Below, piece by piece: positions 1 through 8,235 of a stretch of 34,947 nucleotides of DNA (position 1 is its first letter; each line of letters opens with the position of its first letter). Location of the stretch: NCBI GenBank assembly GCA_002691385.1, contig NZHT01000089.1, positions 12,516 through 47,462 on the forward strand. The letters run 5' to 3'. The notes beneath the pieces were generated by a model. That model was not told the origin of the DNA, did not search any database, and worked only from the letters and a program-made list of their open reading frames with translations. This DNA comes from Flammeovirgaceae bacterium. GTDB taxonomy: Bacteria; Bacteroidota; Bacteroidia; Cytophagales; Cyclobacteriaceae. A program made the translations under genes and the position numbers.

Positions 1-636
1 GCAAATGTGAGAGATAAACAGATTGTAGGATACCGAGAAGAAAACGGAGTAAATCCCGCCTCTCGAACCGAAACCTTTGCTGCAATGAAATTTTTCATTG
101 ACAATTGGAGATGGGCAGATGTCCCTTTCTATATCAGAACTGGAAAAAGGCTGCCCACAAGAGTATCTGAAGTTGTTATCCATTTCAAACCAAATCATCT
201 CCAGTTATTTAAAAACGAAGGTTCCCATTATGCTCATAATGTCCTTATTTTTAGGATACAACCTAATGAAGGCATCCTGCTCAAATTTGGGCTCAAAATA
301 CCCGGCGCCGGTAATAGAGTCAAGGATGTAAATATGGATTTCCAATATGATGACCTGACACAGAATTATGTCCCAGACGCTTATGAAAGACTTATTTTGG
401 ATTGTATGCAAGGGGACTCAACGCTGTATGCACGAGGGGACAGTGTCGAAAATTCTTGGAAATTTATCAACCCTATTTTAAAAGCTTGGAAAGAAAATCC
501 TGAGATTCCCATTTATGGCTACCCTGCGGGTACTTGGGGACCTGAGCATATCGATGAGCTCATTGAAGGTGAGGACATGGCTTGGAGAAATGCAAGTTCA
601 AACCTCTCTCATGATGGTGAATATTGTGAACTGTAA
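1..636 (+). CDS. zwf: Glucose-6-phosphate 1-dehydrogenase, C-terminal part (5' end outside window)
   Basis: Catalyses NADP-dependent oxidation of glucose-6-phosphate to 6-phosphogluconolactone, the first step of the oxidative pentose phosphate pathway, in the cytosol. The frame is open from base 1, so the GTG at 7 is not a real start; the visible part is about 211 codons of a roughly 500-residue enzyme. Family hallmarks of the C-terminal domain are present: the stretch IDNWRWADVPFYIRTGKRLP, then PNEGI, DAYERLILD and, near the end, YPAGTWGP. The stop codon overlaps the start of the lactonase gene by one base (TAATG), so the two are translationally coupled and act in consecutive steps. Nothing looks broken. 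Identification is by family motifs remembered, not by a search. Confidence 0.96.
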   Translation, partial: ANVRDKQIVGYREENGVNPASRTETFAAMKFFIDNWRWADVPFYIRTGKRLPTRVSEVVIHFKPNHLQLFKNEGSHYAHNVLIFRIQPNEGILLKFGLKIPGAGNRVKDVNMDFQYDDLTQNYVPDAYERLILDCMQGDSTLYARGDSVENSWKFINPILKAWKENPEIPIYGYPAGTWGPEHIDELIEGEDMAWRNASSNLSHDGEYCEL

Positions 637-1349
637 TGAATCAAAAAAAAATAATATTTAAAACACCCCATGCTTTGGCATCTACTTTTGCCGAACAATT
701 AGTAAATATTTCTTTGAGTAGAGAAATTATTCATGTGGCATTATCAGGAGGAAGTACACCTAAATTACTTTTCAATATTTTGGCCAATAAATATAAAAAT
801 CACGATTGGTCACGTATACATTTTTATTGGGGAGATGAGAGATGCGTAGGTCCTCATGATTCTGAAAGCAATTATGCAATGGCCAAAAAATTGTTTTTTG
901 ATCATGTAAATATTGCCAATAATCAAATATTTAGAATTTTTGGAGAAAATAATCCCAAGCAAGAAGCAAAGAGATATGGAGATCTGCTTTTTGATTTACT
1001 ACCCATAGTTAATGATTTGCCTTGTTTTGATTTAATATATTTAGGGATGGGAGAAGATGGCCATACGGCCTCTATATTCCCTCATGAAATAGAATTAATG
1101 ACACTACAAAAAGTTTGTTCTGTAGCTACGCATCCAGTTAGTGGTCAGAAAAGAGTCACGTTGACAGGACCTATCATTAATAACGCGAGATCTATTGTAT
1201 TTTTAATAACAGGTAAAGCCAAGTATCCTCGGATCAAATCTATTCTTAAGGAACAGTGTGGTTTTGAACGTTTTCCAGCAGCTCATATTCAACCTACCCA
1301 TGGACAATTAACCTGGTATCTAGATGAAGCAGCCTATGAAGATACCTAA
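636..1349 (+). CDS. pgl: 6-phosphogluconolactonase
   Basis: Hydrolyses 6-phosphogluconolactone, the product of the preceding zwf, to 6-phosphogluconate. The 237-residue length fits the bacterial Pgl/DevB family (glucosamine-6-phosphate isomerase-like fold). Visible motifs are the N-terminal ALSGGSTPK phosphate-binding loop, FYWGDERCV in the middle, and GMGEDGHTASIFP, all characteristic of Pgl. The ATG overlaps the zwf stop codon by one base and its own 3' end overlaps the gluconokinase gene, so the three genes form one operon. The gene order zwf-pgl is common in Bacteroidota, where gnd often lies next to it; here gnd is not downstream. Confidence 0.95.
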   Translation: MNQKKIIFKTPHALASTFAEQLVNISLSREIIHVALSGGSTPKLLFNILANKYKNHDWSRIHFYWGDERCVGPHDSESNYAMAKKLFFDHVNIANNQIFRIFGENNPKQEAKRYGDLLFDLLPIVNDLPCFDLIYLGMGEDGHTASIFPHEIELMTLQKVCSVATHPVSGQKRVTLTGPIINNARSIVFLITGKAKYPRIKSILKEQCGFERFPAAHIQPTHGQLTWYLDEAAYEDT

Positions 1350-1830
1350 GGTATTGGTTTTGATGGGTGTCACTTGTTCAGGTAAAACTGAATTGGGAAA
1401 AATTCTATCTGTTCGATTAAAAGTTCCTTTTTTTGATGGTGATGATTTTCACTCCAAAGACAATATCCATAAGATGAAACAAGGCATACCTTTGAATGAT
1501 GGGGATCGTCAGACCTGGTTGCAATATATTCATGGATTAGCCTCTAATCACTCCAATAAAGGTGCAATTATCGCTTGTTCAGCCTTAAAAGAGAAGTATC
1601 GGCAGGTCATCCAAACTTCAGTCAATGTAGAATTTATTTATTTGAAAGCAGATAAAAGAGTCATTGCACAGCGACTTGCTTCAAGAAAAAATCATTTTAT
1701 GCATAACTCTCTCATTGATTCTCAATTTACAGCATTGGAAGAACCGAAAAACGGTTGTATTGTTGATGCGACACAATCATTTGAAATCAATGTTGATTTA
1801 ATAGTCAGCTATCTTCAAAATAATCTTTAA
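1336..1830 (+). CDS. gntK: Gluconokinase (GntK/IdnK family)
   Basis: Phosphorylates D-gluconate to 6-phosphogluconate with ATP, feeding the same metabolite that zwf-pgl produce. The ATG at 1336 gives 164 residues and puts the P-loop GVTCSGKT at residues 11-18, the normal distance from the start; an in-frame ATG at 1324 would add four residues. The substrate region FFDGDDFHSKDNIHKMKQGI and the PLNDGDRQTWL motif are diagnostic of GntK, and CSALKEKYR follows. The third P-loop position often is Ser-Gly in relatives (GVSGSGKS) and is Thr-Cys here, which keeps the Walker A requirements. It overlaps pgl by 14 bp. It could be reached by translational coupling from pgl. No gluconate transporter is adjacent. 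Confidence 0.92.
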   Translation: MKIPKVLVLMGVTCSGKTELGKILSVRLKVPFFDGDDFHSKDNIHKMKQGIPLNDGDRQTWLQYIHGLASNHSNKGAIIACSALKEKYRQVIQTSVNVEFIYLKADKRVIAQRLASRKNHFMHNSLIDSQFTALEEPKNGCIVDATQSFEINVDLIVSYLQNNL

Positions 1831-1855
1831 AAAAAGACTGCCTAGATCAAAAATA

Positions 1856-2335
1856 TTAATCTATTCCTGTCATTGCAATTGCTTTAAAAAGTTTACCATC
1901 AGAGATCAAACATCCTCGTTCAATCATGTCGAATATTTCTTTTTCACGATTATCTTTATATTTTTTTTCATCCATAAAAACTTTAACATTTTTACTGGGT
2001 TGTGAGAGTAGCTGTTTTATAGAATGATCATCATTAAAATCAATCCTTTTCTTTTCACGATTATCTATTCGAATGCCAGCCATATAAATAAGATCTGAAG
2101 TACAGCTAAAGGTAACAAACTCTCCTATACTCCTGAATTCTAAAAACTGAGTTTTTCTCATAATATCCTCGAAGACTACCTCACTAAAAGCATCCAATAT
2201 TTTATTAGATTTTTCAATATCATAAGTGAGTAGATGTTTCCAATCATCTGCAACTACTCCGTTGACTACTAAAAAGTCTATGAATTCATTTTCTAAGGGC
2301 TTAAGTTCTTCAAGGGTGAGTCTACGATATTTCAT
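1856..2335 (-). CDS. Conserved hypothetical protein, DUF6495-like
   Basis: A 159-residue protein without signal peptide or membrane segment, rich in charged residues. It begins MKYRRLTLEELKPLENEFI and has the segment VADDWKHLL, an order I associate with the Bacteroidota family DUF6495, whose function is unknown. The C-terminal part (KEIFDMIERGCLISDGKLFK) is also typical. The gene converges with gluconokinase, 25 bp apart, with no obvious terminator hairpin between. The family assignment is from memory and should be regarded as likely rather than proven; no catalytic motif is visible. Confidence 0.75.
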   Translation of the reverse strand: MKYRRLTLEELKPLENEFIDFLVVNGVVADDWKHLLTYDIEKSNKILDAFSEVVFEDIMRKTQFLEFRSIGEFVTFSCTSDLIYMAGIRIDNREKKRIDFNDDHSIKQLLSQPSKNVKVFMDEKKYKDNREKEIFDMIERGCLISDGKLFKAIAMTGID

Positions 2336-2969
2336 TACTTCGGCAGAATATATTGGATAACATTTGAATACAATGTTAATTATTATTTTTATGCCCCTCC
2401 ATATATATGTTCCTTGAAATTTTATATCAATTGCTTATGTCTATTTTATTATCTCGATTCACTTTAGAATCTGCTTGATTAGACATCTATAAATTAACAA
2501 GGTTTAAAGATTGACTTACTAAAGAAAAAGTTATTTATCCATATTAAGATGATATCATAATGATTCAAGAACATTGGGATTATATGCACTGGTATGATCA
2601 AGTTCCCAGGCTTCTCACACATGATAAATAAAAGTCTGCCCTCAGTGTTATTGATTGTAACTTTACTGTGATTTTAAAAAGAAATGAAGACCTTCGGCAG
2701 AAATCAAAATAGAAATGGATAATATTTTGACTCAATAATAGTATCTAAAGGACTAATATTTATTAGGGCAAAATCTTGATTATTAGCTATGAAAATTTTA
2801 TAAGCTTCCTAGAAATTGTTTGAGAATATAGATGATTTTAAGCAGAGGTTAATTAAAAAAGATAGGTTCTATTGATTTTGAAAATTTGTTTAATATTATT
2901 GTATAGCTTGCATCACTCGATTTCAGACAGTGGTAAAGAGAAAATGAAGATTGATTAATTGGTTTATTA
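2336..2969. other. 634-bp stretch with no supported gene
   Basis: Very AT-rich. All six frames are interrupted frequently; the best short frame on the plus strand (2561-2632, 23 codons) matches nothing I recognise. An 11-bp sequence, CTTCGGCAGAA, occurs twice in direct orientation (2338-2348 and 2692-2702). The stretch may hold decayed coding DNA, but I cannot name a parent gene. No tRNA-like or hairpin-plus-T-tract structure was seen. Confidence 0.5.
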
Positions 2970-3749
2970 CTAAGCCGCCTGCCTCTTCTTGATTTCTTTT
3001 GGTAATTGAATTTCTTTCTGATTCTTTATTTGAATTACTCCCATAAAGTTGAGCAGCTTAATCACTTGATAAGTAGGATCAATTTCATGCCAACGTATGC
3101 CGCCGAAATTAGGTCTTGAGCCGTATTTATGATGATTGTTGTGGTAACTTTCTCCCATCATTAAAAAATCAAAAGGTAAAAAATTTCTTGAGGTATCTTT
3201 TACATCATAATTTCGATATCCGTATTTATGTGCAAACCAATTAATGATGGCTCCATGAATTGGGGAAAATAAAAACTGTACCGGCAATAATATCCAAAGC
3301 CAAATTTCTGTTGCATATAAATAATAAACTCCCACGTATGATGTGCCCCAGAATAGTCTAGATGGCCAAGATCTGGCAAATTTGTCAAAAAACTCCCATC
3401 TAGGAACACCGTCTGTAAAACGCTTTTCCGGTATTTCATAACCACTCGCTATTTTGGAATAGATAGTTTTTGTTTTCCACATCATTTTGAAAATCGATTC
3501 GTCATATTTGGGTGAATGTGGATCATTTTCAGTATCTGCAAATGCATGGTGCATCCGATGCATTACACCATATCCAAAAGGACTTAAATAATTAGAACCT
3601 TGAAAAATCCATGTTAATACAAAGAAAATCTTCTCTGTTATCGGCCCCATAGTGAAGGCTGCATGAGAAGCATAACGGTGTAAAAAGAACGTTTGAAAAA
3701 AAAGTGATAAATACCAATGTGAGACAAAAAATATAATAATTAATTCCAT
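2970..3749 (-). CDS. Membrane fatty acid (acyl-CoA/acyl-lipid) desaturase
   Basis: A 259-residue integral membrane di-iron desaturase of the delta-9/stearoyl-CoA type, which would introduce a double bond into fatty acyl chains and so adjust membrane fluidity. The three histidine boxes are complete: HRYASH at 24-29, HRMHH at 64-68 and HNNHH at 203-207; an additional His (residue 174, in NWFAHKYG) sits where the family has its ninth ligand. Hydrophobic segments surround residues 1-20, 41-57 and 134-170. It lacks any cytochrome b5 or ferredoxin domain, so an external electron donor is needed. It lies 83 bp downstream of an ECF sigma factor on the same strand. A weak own promoter (TAGGTTTT at 3770-3777, minus strand, with TTG 17 bp upstream) is possible. 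Confidence 0.92.
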   Translation of the reverse strand: MELIIIFFVSHWYLSLFFQTFFLHRYASHAAFTMGPITEKIFFVLTWIFQGSNYLSPFGYGVMHRMHHAFADTENDPHSPKYDESIFKMMWKTKTIYSKIASGYEIPEKRFTDGVPRWEFFDKFARSWPSRLFWGTSYVGVYYLYATEIWLWILLPVQFLFSPIHGAIINWFAHKYGYRNYDVKDTSRNFLPFDFLMMGESYHNNHHKYGSRPNFGGIRWHEIDPTYQVIKLLNFMGVIQIKNQKEIQLPKEIKKRQAA

Positions 3750-3832
3750 GAATGTGTTAAATTAAAAATAAAACCTACACTAATTAAGATTCCACAATTT
3801 TTAATTTGTGACAGAAAATCGAAAATAATTTT

Positions 3833-4447
3833 TTAAAGAAGGGATTTTTTTGAAACCTCTCGCTTTAACTCATCAATCATCTCATTGAAGCTGCCAAATT
3901 CGCAGGCTTTTTTGAAGGAAAGGGGAAATTTAGGAACCGTAAAATCAGCTTTAAATTTCACTTTGTCTTGTTCTAATTTTGTCTTAGCCCTAAAAAATAA
4001 TTGCCGACAATGGTCTTTCTTTTTGTCAAATATTTCCTGTAATTCTTCATATTCGACACTGAAAACTTCACGCATCACATAAATAGATTTCTCTAGGGGT
4101 TCTAATTTCTTATGTAACATATGCCAAGCTTCTCCTAGCTGAGCATCCATATCGAAATTCAAAAATGCTTTGATCTGTTGTTTGTCGACAATTTCAAAAT
4201 GTTCTTCCAAAGTAAAGGTCTTTTGAGAAATTTTATTCCTTAACGAAGTCAGAAATTTGATGCTGTTATTTCTAACAGATCTTATTAGGTAGGCCTTTGT
4301 ATTTTTGATATCCTTACGGTCTATAGCAAACCATTTCTCAAAAGTATCTTGAACTATGTCTTCTGCATCTTCAATACTCCCAACGATCTTTAAGGCCACA
4401 CTTTTAAGAATGGGTTGATAAATAAGTATATCTTCAGTATTTTTCAT
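3833..4447 (-). CDS. ECF RNA polymerase sigma factor, ECF41/SigJ-like with shortened C-terminal extension
   Basis: Directs RNA polymerase to a subset of promoters. Region 2 spans about residues 8-70 (SIEDAEDIVQDTFEKW, then the NNSIK segment) and region 4 about 105-160 (YEELQEIF, then CRQLFFRAKTKL). The CRQL-x-x-RA signature is what I know from the ECF41/SigJ group, which normally carries a SnoaL-like C-terminal domain of about 100 residues that controls activity. Here only about 44 residues follow region 4, including FKKACEFGSFNEMIDEL, which resembles just the first helix of that domain. The WLPEP linker motif of canonical ECF41 is not seen. No anti-sigma gene is adjacent. Downstream on the same strand is the desaturase, a candidate target. 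Confidence 0.85.
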   Translation of the reverse strand: MKNTEDILIYQPILKSVALKIVGSIEDAEDIVQDTFEKWFAIDRKDIKNTKAYLIRSVRNNSIKFLTSLRNKISQKTFTLEEHFEIVDKQQIKAFLNFDMDAQLGEAWHMLHKKLEPLEKSIYVMREVFSVEYEELQEIFDKKKDHCRQLFFRAKTKLEQDKVKFKADFTVPKFPLSFKKACEFGSFNEMIDELKREVSKKSLL

Positions 4448-4558
4448 TCACTTTTTACAAATAAAGCTATATTCAAGCAATCTGCCAATAAAATAAAACA
4501 TTATAAACAGTTCAAGAAAAACTAATTGCCGCTAAATTAAGTTCCTATTATTCTACCC

Positions 4559-5149
4559 TTATAATTTTAGTTTTTTGTAGAGCACTTTTTTAGATATCAT
4601 CACAATTTGTCCTGGCATTAGTGGATGAAGTACTAAATCTTCAATGGCCACTCGGAGGAGTCTTAAAGTGGGATGCCCTACCTTGGCCGTCATCTTACGT
4701 ACTTGTCTGTTTTTACCCTCGGTTAAAATCAATTCAATCCAAGAAGTTTCAGGATGTTTGATTCTGTTAACTGGGGGCGTTCGCTCAGTGAGTTTATAAT
4801 CAATTAAAACACGAACCTCCGCTTTTTTTGTTAGGTAGGATTTTCCATCAACAATAATACTCAATCCATCACTTAGAGCTTTCAATGTCGACGGAGATGG
4901 AATTCCTTCTACTTCTACATGATAGGTTCTTTTGTGCTCTTTTTCCGGATTTAAGAGGGCATAATTAAGCTTCTTATCGTTGGTTAGGATCAACAAACCT
5001 TCAGAGTCAAGATCCAATCGACCTACCGAATAAATATCCTTAGGGATTTTAAAAATAGAACCTAACCCTTTATTTCCTGCCTCATCTGTGTACTGACTGA
5101 GGATCTTACAAGGTTTATTTATGATGAAATATCTTAAATTGTCTGCCAA
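4559..5149 (-). CDS. rluE: 23S rRNA/tRNA-type pseudouridine synthase, RluE-like
   Basis: Isomerises a uridine in rRNA to pseudouridine; RluE of E. coli acts on U2457 of 23S rRNA. The 196-residue protein has the RsuA-family motif GRLDLDSEGLLILTND at 43-58, with catalytic Asp46, and the C-terminal EGKNRQVRKM motif near 144-153. It lacks the N-terminal S4 RNA-binding domain of RsuA and RluB, which is why I prefer RluE. The only usable start is TTG at 5149: no ATG or GTG occurs in frame before the conserved RYFIINKP core, and a TAG lies in frame upstream. Its start is only 11 bp from the start of the divergent glycosylase gene. Confidence 0.88.
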   Translation of the reverse strand: MADNLRYFIINKPCKILSQYTDEAGNKGLGSIFKIPKDIYSVGRLDLDSEGLLILTNDKKLNYALLNPEKEHKRTYHVEVEGIPSPSTLKALSDGLSIIVDGKSYLTKKAEVRVLIDYKLTERTPPVNRIKHPETSWIELILTEGKNRQVRKMTAKVGHPTLRLLRVAIEDLVLHPLMPGQIVMISKKVLYKKLKL

Positions 5150-5160
5150 AGTAAAATTAT

Positions 5161-5823
5161 ATGTTTTCTAATCGTATTCTGCAATTCTACTATCAATTGA
5201 GAGAGCCCGCAAATCTCCCGAGTTATGTTGAAGTGCTTAATCCCTATCAAAATGAGTATGCTTTGTCCTTATGTCAACAATTTTATGAAAAATATTATTC
5301 TGATAGCCAGCAAAGAAAGATTCTCTTTGGTATCAATCCTGGTCGATTAGGTGCAGGTTTAACCGGAATTCCATTTACAGATCCTGTTATGTTAAAGAAT
5401 AGATGCGGTATTTACAATTGTCTAAATCAAAGAGCTGAATTGTCATCAAGATTTATTTATGATATGATCTTGAGCTACGGAGGACTCGAAGCTTTTTATG
5501 CAAGTTATTATATTTCTGCCCTCTCACCAATTGGTTATGTTAGCAAAGGGGTGAATCTTAATTATTATGATATACCTAATTATGAAGATTTATTTGAATC
5601 TTATATCGTCACCCAAATTCAAGAGCAATTGACCTTCAATATTGACCGAAGCATAGCCTACAGCATAGGAAAGGGCAAAAACTATAATTTTCTCTATTAC
5701 CTCAATGAAAAGCATCATTTTTTTGACACCCTAGTCCCACTCCCGCATCCTAGATGGGTCATGCAATACAAGTTGAAACAAAAAGAAGATTTTATCGCTG
5801 CCTATATAGCTCAACTAAAATGA
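5161..5823 (+). CDS. Uracil-DNA glycosylase superfamily protein, SMUG2-type
   Basis: Likely excises uracil from DNA in base-excision repair. The 220-residue protein has motif 1 GINPGRLGAGLTGIPF at 57-72, which corresponds to the GMNPGPFGM region of SMUG1, and motif 2 PHPRWVMQY at 195-203, corresponding to the minor-groove wedge loop. The same pair marks the SMUG2 subfamily described from Pedobacter heparinus; these proteins have also been annotated as DUF4918. Biochemical activity is inferred from that relationship. It is divergent from rluE with very little promoter space, so its promoter elements must lie inside rluE coding sequence. Its TGA overlaps the ATG of a doubtful 62-codon frame. 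Confidence 0.85.
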   Translation: MFSNRILQFYYQLREPANLPSYVEVLNPYQNEYALSLCQQFYEKYYSDSQQRKILFGINPGRLGAGLTGIPFTDPVMLKNRCGIYNCLNQRAELSSRFIYDMILSYGGLEAFYASYYISALSPIGYVSKGVNLNYYDIPNYEDLFESYIVTQIQEQLTFNIDRSIAYSIGKGKNYNFLYYLNEKHHFFDTLVPLPHPRWVMQYKLKQKEDFIAAYIAQLK

Positions 5824-6008
5824 ATAGACTATTCTATCAATTATACCATCCTGAGGTTGTGATAAGTTCAAAAAAACCACTAATGAACCCAGATTTCAGG
5901 CCTAAATTTTCATACTTAATCTTGAGCTTAAATAAGGATGCTACCGTTCAGCCCTACCAAATGTGTCTACAAGAAAGCTTAACAGAATGTTTAACTTATA
6001 AGCACTAA
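5820..6008 (+). CDS. Doubtful small open frame (62 aa) overlapping the glycosylase stop
   Basis: Starts with an ATGA overlap of the SMUG2-type gene's stop codon and runs 62 codons, filling most of the 210-bp gap before the UPF0173 gene. The product has no clear membrane segment, signal or motif, and I recognise no family. The ATGA arrangement would allow translational coupling, which is the only argument for it. It may equally be chance in non-coding sequence. Confidence 0.22.
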   Translation: MNRLFYQLYHPEVVISSKKPLMNPDFRPKFSYLILSLNKDATVQPYQMCLQESLTECLTYKH

Positions 6009-6033
6009 ATTTAACTTAAAATTATTGTAGGAA

Positions 6034-6714
6034 ATGCGAATCACCTTTTACGGACATAATTCATTTTTATTAGAATCGGATGTAAGCATACTAACCGACC
6101 CCTTTATTGCATCCAATCCAAAGGCACAACATATCCTAATGGAAAATATAAAAGCAGATTATGTTTTGATAACTCATGGTCACGCAGATCATTTGGCCGA
6201 TTTGGATAAAATTATGGCTCACAATGATGCAAAAATCATTACCATGGTAGAGGTAGCAAGCTGGTTGGCAAAACAAGGCCATAGTCATTCTCACAGTTTA
6301 AACTTTGGTGGGACGTATGAATTTTCCGGGGTTACATCCGCTAAATATGTGCAAGCAGTACATTCCAGTAGTATGCCTGATGGAAGCTATGGAGGTCATC
6401 CGGGTTCTTTTATTCTGAAAACTGAAGGTAAAACCATTTTTATTGCAGGAGATACGGCACTGCATTCTGATTTAAAATTATTTGGAGCACTCAATGACAT
6501 CGACTTAGCCATATTACCAATCGGAGGAAATTATACCATGGACTCCGAAGATGCATTGCATGCTGCCAAATTTTTAAACTGTAGTCAAATTATTGGCTGT
6601 CATTATGATTCCTTTCCTGAAATAAACATTGATCACCAAGCTGCTATAAAACTATTCAAGTCTCATCAATTAGATTTGCAGCTTTTAGCTATTGGCACTA
6701 TCATAACTCTTTGA
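6034..6714 (+). CDS. UPF0173 metal-dependent hydrolase (metallo-beta-lactamase fold)
   Basis: A cytosolic two-metal hydrolase of unknown substrate. The 226-residue length is standard for UPF0173 (YtkL-like). The first metal-binding motif HGHADH is at residues 48-53 after VLIT; further candidate ligands are His110, Asp140 (in FIAGDTALH) and His190 (in GCHYDSFP). The N-terminus MRITFYGHNSF, with its His at residue 8, is typical. The upstream TAAATTTA-like sequence is only a near-match to the phylum's -7 box. The S10 peptidase follows after 23 bp and could be cotranscribed. Confidence 0.93.
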   Translation: MRITFYGHNSFLLESDVSILTDPFIASNPKAQHILMENIKADYVLITHGHADHLADLDKIMAHNDAKIITMVEVASWLAKQGHSHSHSLNFGGTYEFSGVTSAKYVQAVHSSSMPDGSYGGHPGSFILKTEGKTIFIAGDTALHSDLKLFGALNDIDLAILPIGGNYTMDSEDALHAAKFLNCSQIIGCHYDSFPEINIDHQAAIKLFKSHQLDLQLLAIGTIITL

Positions 6715-6737
6715 CTTTTTAAACTAAATATCATATC

Positions 6738-8231
6738 ATGAAAATTTATTTAATCTTAAGCCTTTCCTTGAACTTAAGCTTGATCATGGCACAGGAAGTC
6801 CCCTTAAATCAACCTGATGCTGAAGTAGCTACCACACGTCAGCAGGTTGAAATAAATGGAAAAACCATACAATTAATTGCCAAAGCTGGTACCTATAAGT
6901 TAAGAGATGAAACAAACAAACCTTTAGCTTTATTTGGCTATACCAGCTATATTAAAGAAGGTGCAAAAAATACTCGACCCATTGTTTTTGCTTTTAATGG
7001 AGGTCCTGGATCTTCTTCCTTTTGGTTACATATGGGCGTATTAGGACCTAAGAGAATTGTAGTAAATGACCCCGAATATACTCCAGCAGCCCCCTATCAA
7101 ATTATCAATAATGACTTCTCAATTTTAGATGTGGCAGATTTGGTGATGATTGATCCAGTAGGTACAGGATTGAGTATTCCGTTGGGACCTCATGAATTTA
7201 ATGAGTTTTGGGGTGTAGATCAAGACATCAGAAGTATCAGTTTATTTATAACTCAATATTTGATCGAACAAGGTCGCATGAACTCACCCAAATTTCTCTT
7301 GGGTGAAAGCTATGGAACCTTTAGAAATGCGGGCATCATGGATCATATGCTCAATCAAGGAATTGCCATGAATGGAGTTATTATGGTATCTGCAGTTTTC
7401 GATTTAAGAACCCTCATTTTTCCACCTGATGATGATTTGCCTTATCTCATGCATTTCCCCACTTATGCTGCTAGTGCATGGTACCACAATCAAATTCCTG
7501 ATAAGGAACCTAACTTAGAAAAGTTTATTGATGAAATAAGAGACTTCACGGAAAACAACTATGCTCCTGCCCTCTATAAAGGAGATCGAATCTCTTCAGA
7601 ACAAAAAAACACCATCGCAGATCAGTTGTCAAAGTACACGGGCATGAGTAAAGATTACTGGCTCAAGTCTAATCTTAGGGTGACAGGATCTGAATATTTT
7701 GCAGAAGCTTTAAGATCAAAAGGTCTTGTTATTGGAAGATTAGACTCGAGATATACGGGAATCAATCAAAATCTAATTTCCCAATTTGGAAGTCATGATC
7801 CCCAAAGTGCCGCTATTTCTCCCGCTTATATTACTGGATTTTTAGATTACTTTCACAATACGTTGGGTGTGAGGAAAGACTTACAATATACCGTTACTGC
7901 TGGTCGCAGAGAAGGCTTCGAATGGGACTGGCATCACAAGGGTAATAAAAGATGGAATACACAGGCAGCGATCAATACCGCGCCTAATATGGCCAGAGCC
8001 CTCTCTCGAGATCCCAATATGAAAGTACTTATTCTTAATGGATATTATGACATTGCCACAGTGTTTTATGGAGTTGAATATACAATAGATCATCTCGGAT
8101 TGACTCCTGAAATTCGTGATCATATTATTATGAAATACTATGAAGCTGGGCACATGATGTACACTCATAGACCCAGTCTGATCAAATTCAAGGAGGATGT
8201 GGGAAGCTTTATTTTGGGACAGTCAAAATAA
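6738..8231 (+). CDS. Secreted serine carboxypeptidase, peptidase family S10
   Basis: Removes C-terminal amino acids from peptides outside the cytoplasm. Residues 1-18 form a signal peptide ending around IMAQ. The oxyanion-hole motif NGGPGSSS is at 87-94, the nucleophile Ser191 lies in GESYGT, Asp438 in NGYYDIAT, and His472 in YEAGHMMY, so the complete Ser-Asp-His triad is present in the S10 order. The length (497) fits bacterial S10 proteins. No sorting domain is visible at the C-terminus, which ends soon after the peptidase fold. The likely role is peptide scavenging. It probably shares a transcript with the UPF0173 gene 23 bp upstream. Confidence 0.93.
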   Translation: MKIYLILSLSLNLSLIMAQEVPLNQPDAEVATTRQQVEINGKTIQLIAKAGTYKLRDETNKPLALFGYTSYIKEGAKNTRPIVFAFNGGPGSSSFWLHMGVLGPKRIVVNDPEYTPAAPYQIINNDFSILDVADLVMIDPVGTGLSIPLGPHEFNEFWGVDQDIRSISLFITQYLIEQGRMNSPKFLLGESYGTFRNAGIMDHMLNQGIAMNGVIMVSAVFDLRTLIFPPDDDLPYLMHFPTYAASAWYHNQIPDKEPNLEKFIDEIRDFTENNYAPALYKGDRISSEQKNTIADQLSKYTGMSKDYWLKSNLRVTGSEYFAEALRSKGLVIGRLDSRYTGINQNLISQFGSHDPQSAAISPAYITGFLDYFHNTLGVRKDLQYTVTAGRREGFEWDWHHKGNKRWNTQAAINTAPNMARALSRDPNMKVLILNGYYDIATVFYGVEYTIDHLGLTPEIRDHIIMKYYEAGHMMYTHRPSLIKFKEDVGSFILGQSK

Positions 8232-8235
8232 TGTA

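Noticed and set aside
2561-2632. Short open frame beginning MIQEHWDYMHWYDQ
   Set aside because: Only 23 codons, no homologous family recognised, no supporting context.
7881-8168. 95-codon minus-strand frame opposite the S10 peptidase
   Set aside because: Antisense shadow of a gene with an intact catalytic triad; no independent signal.
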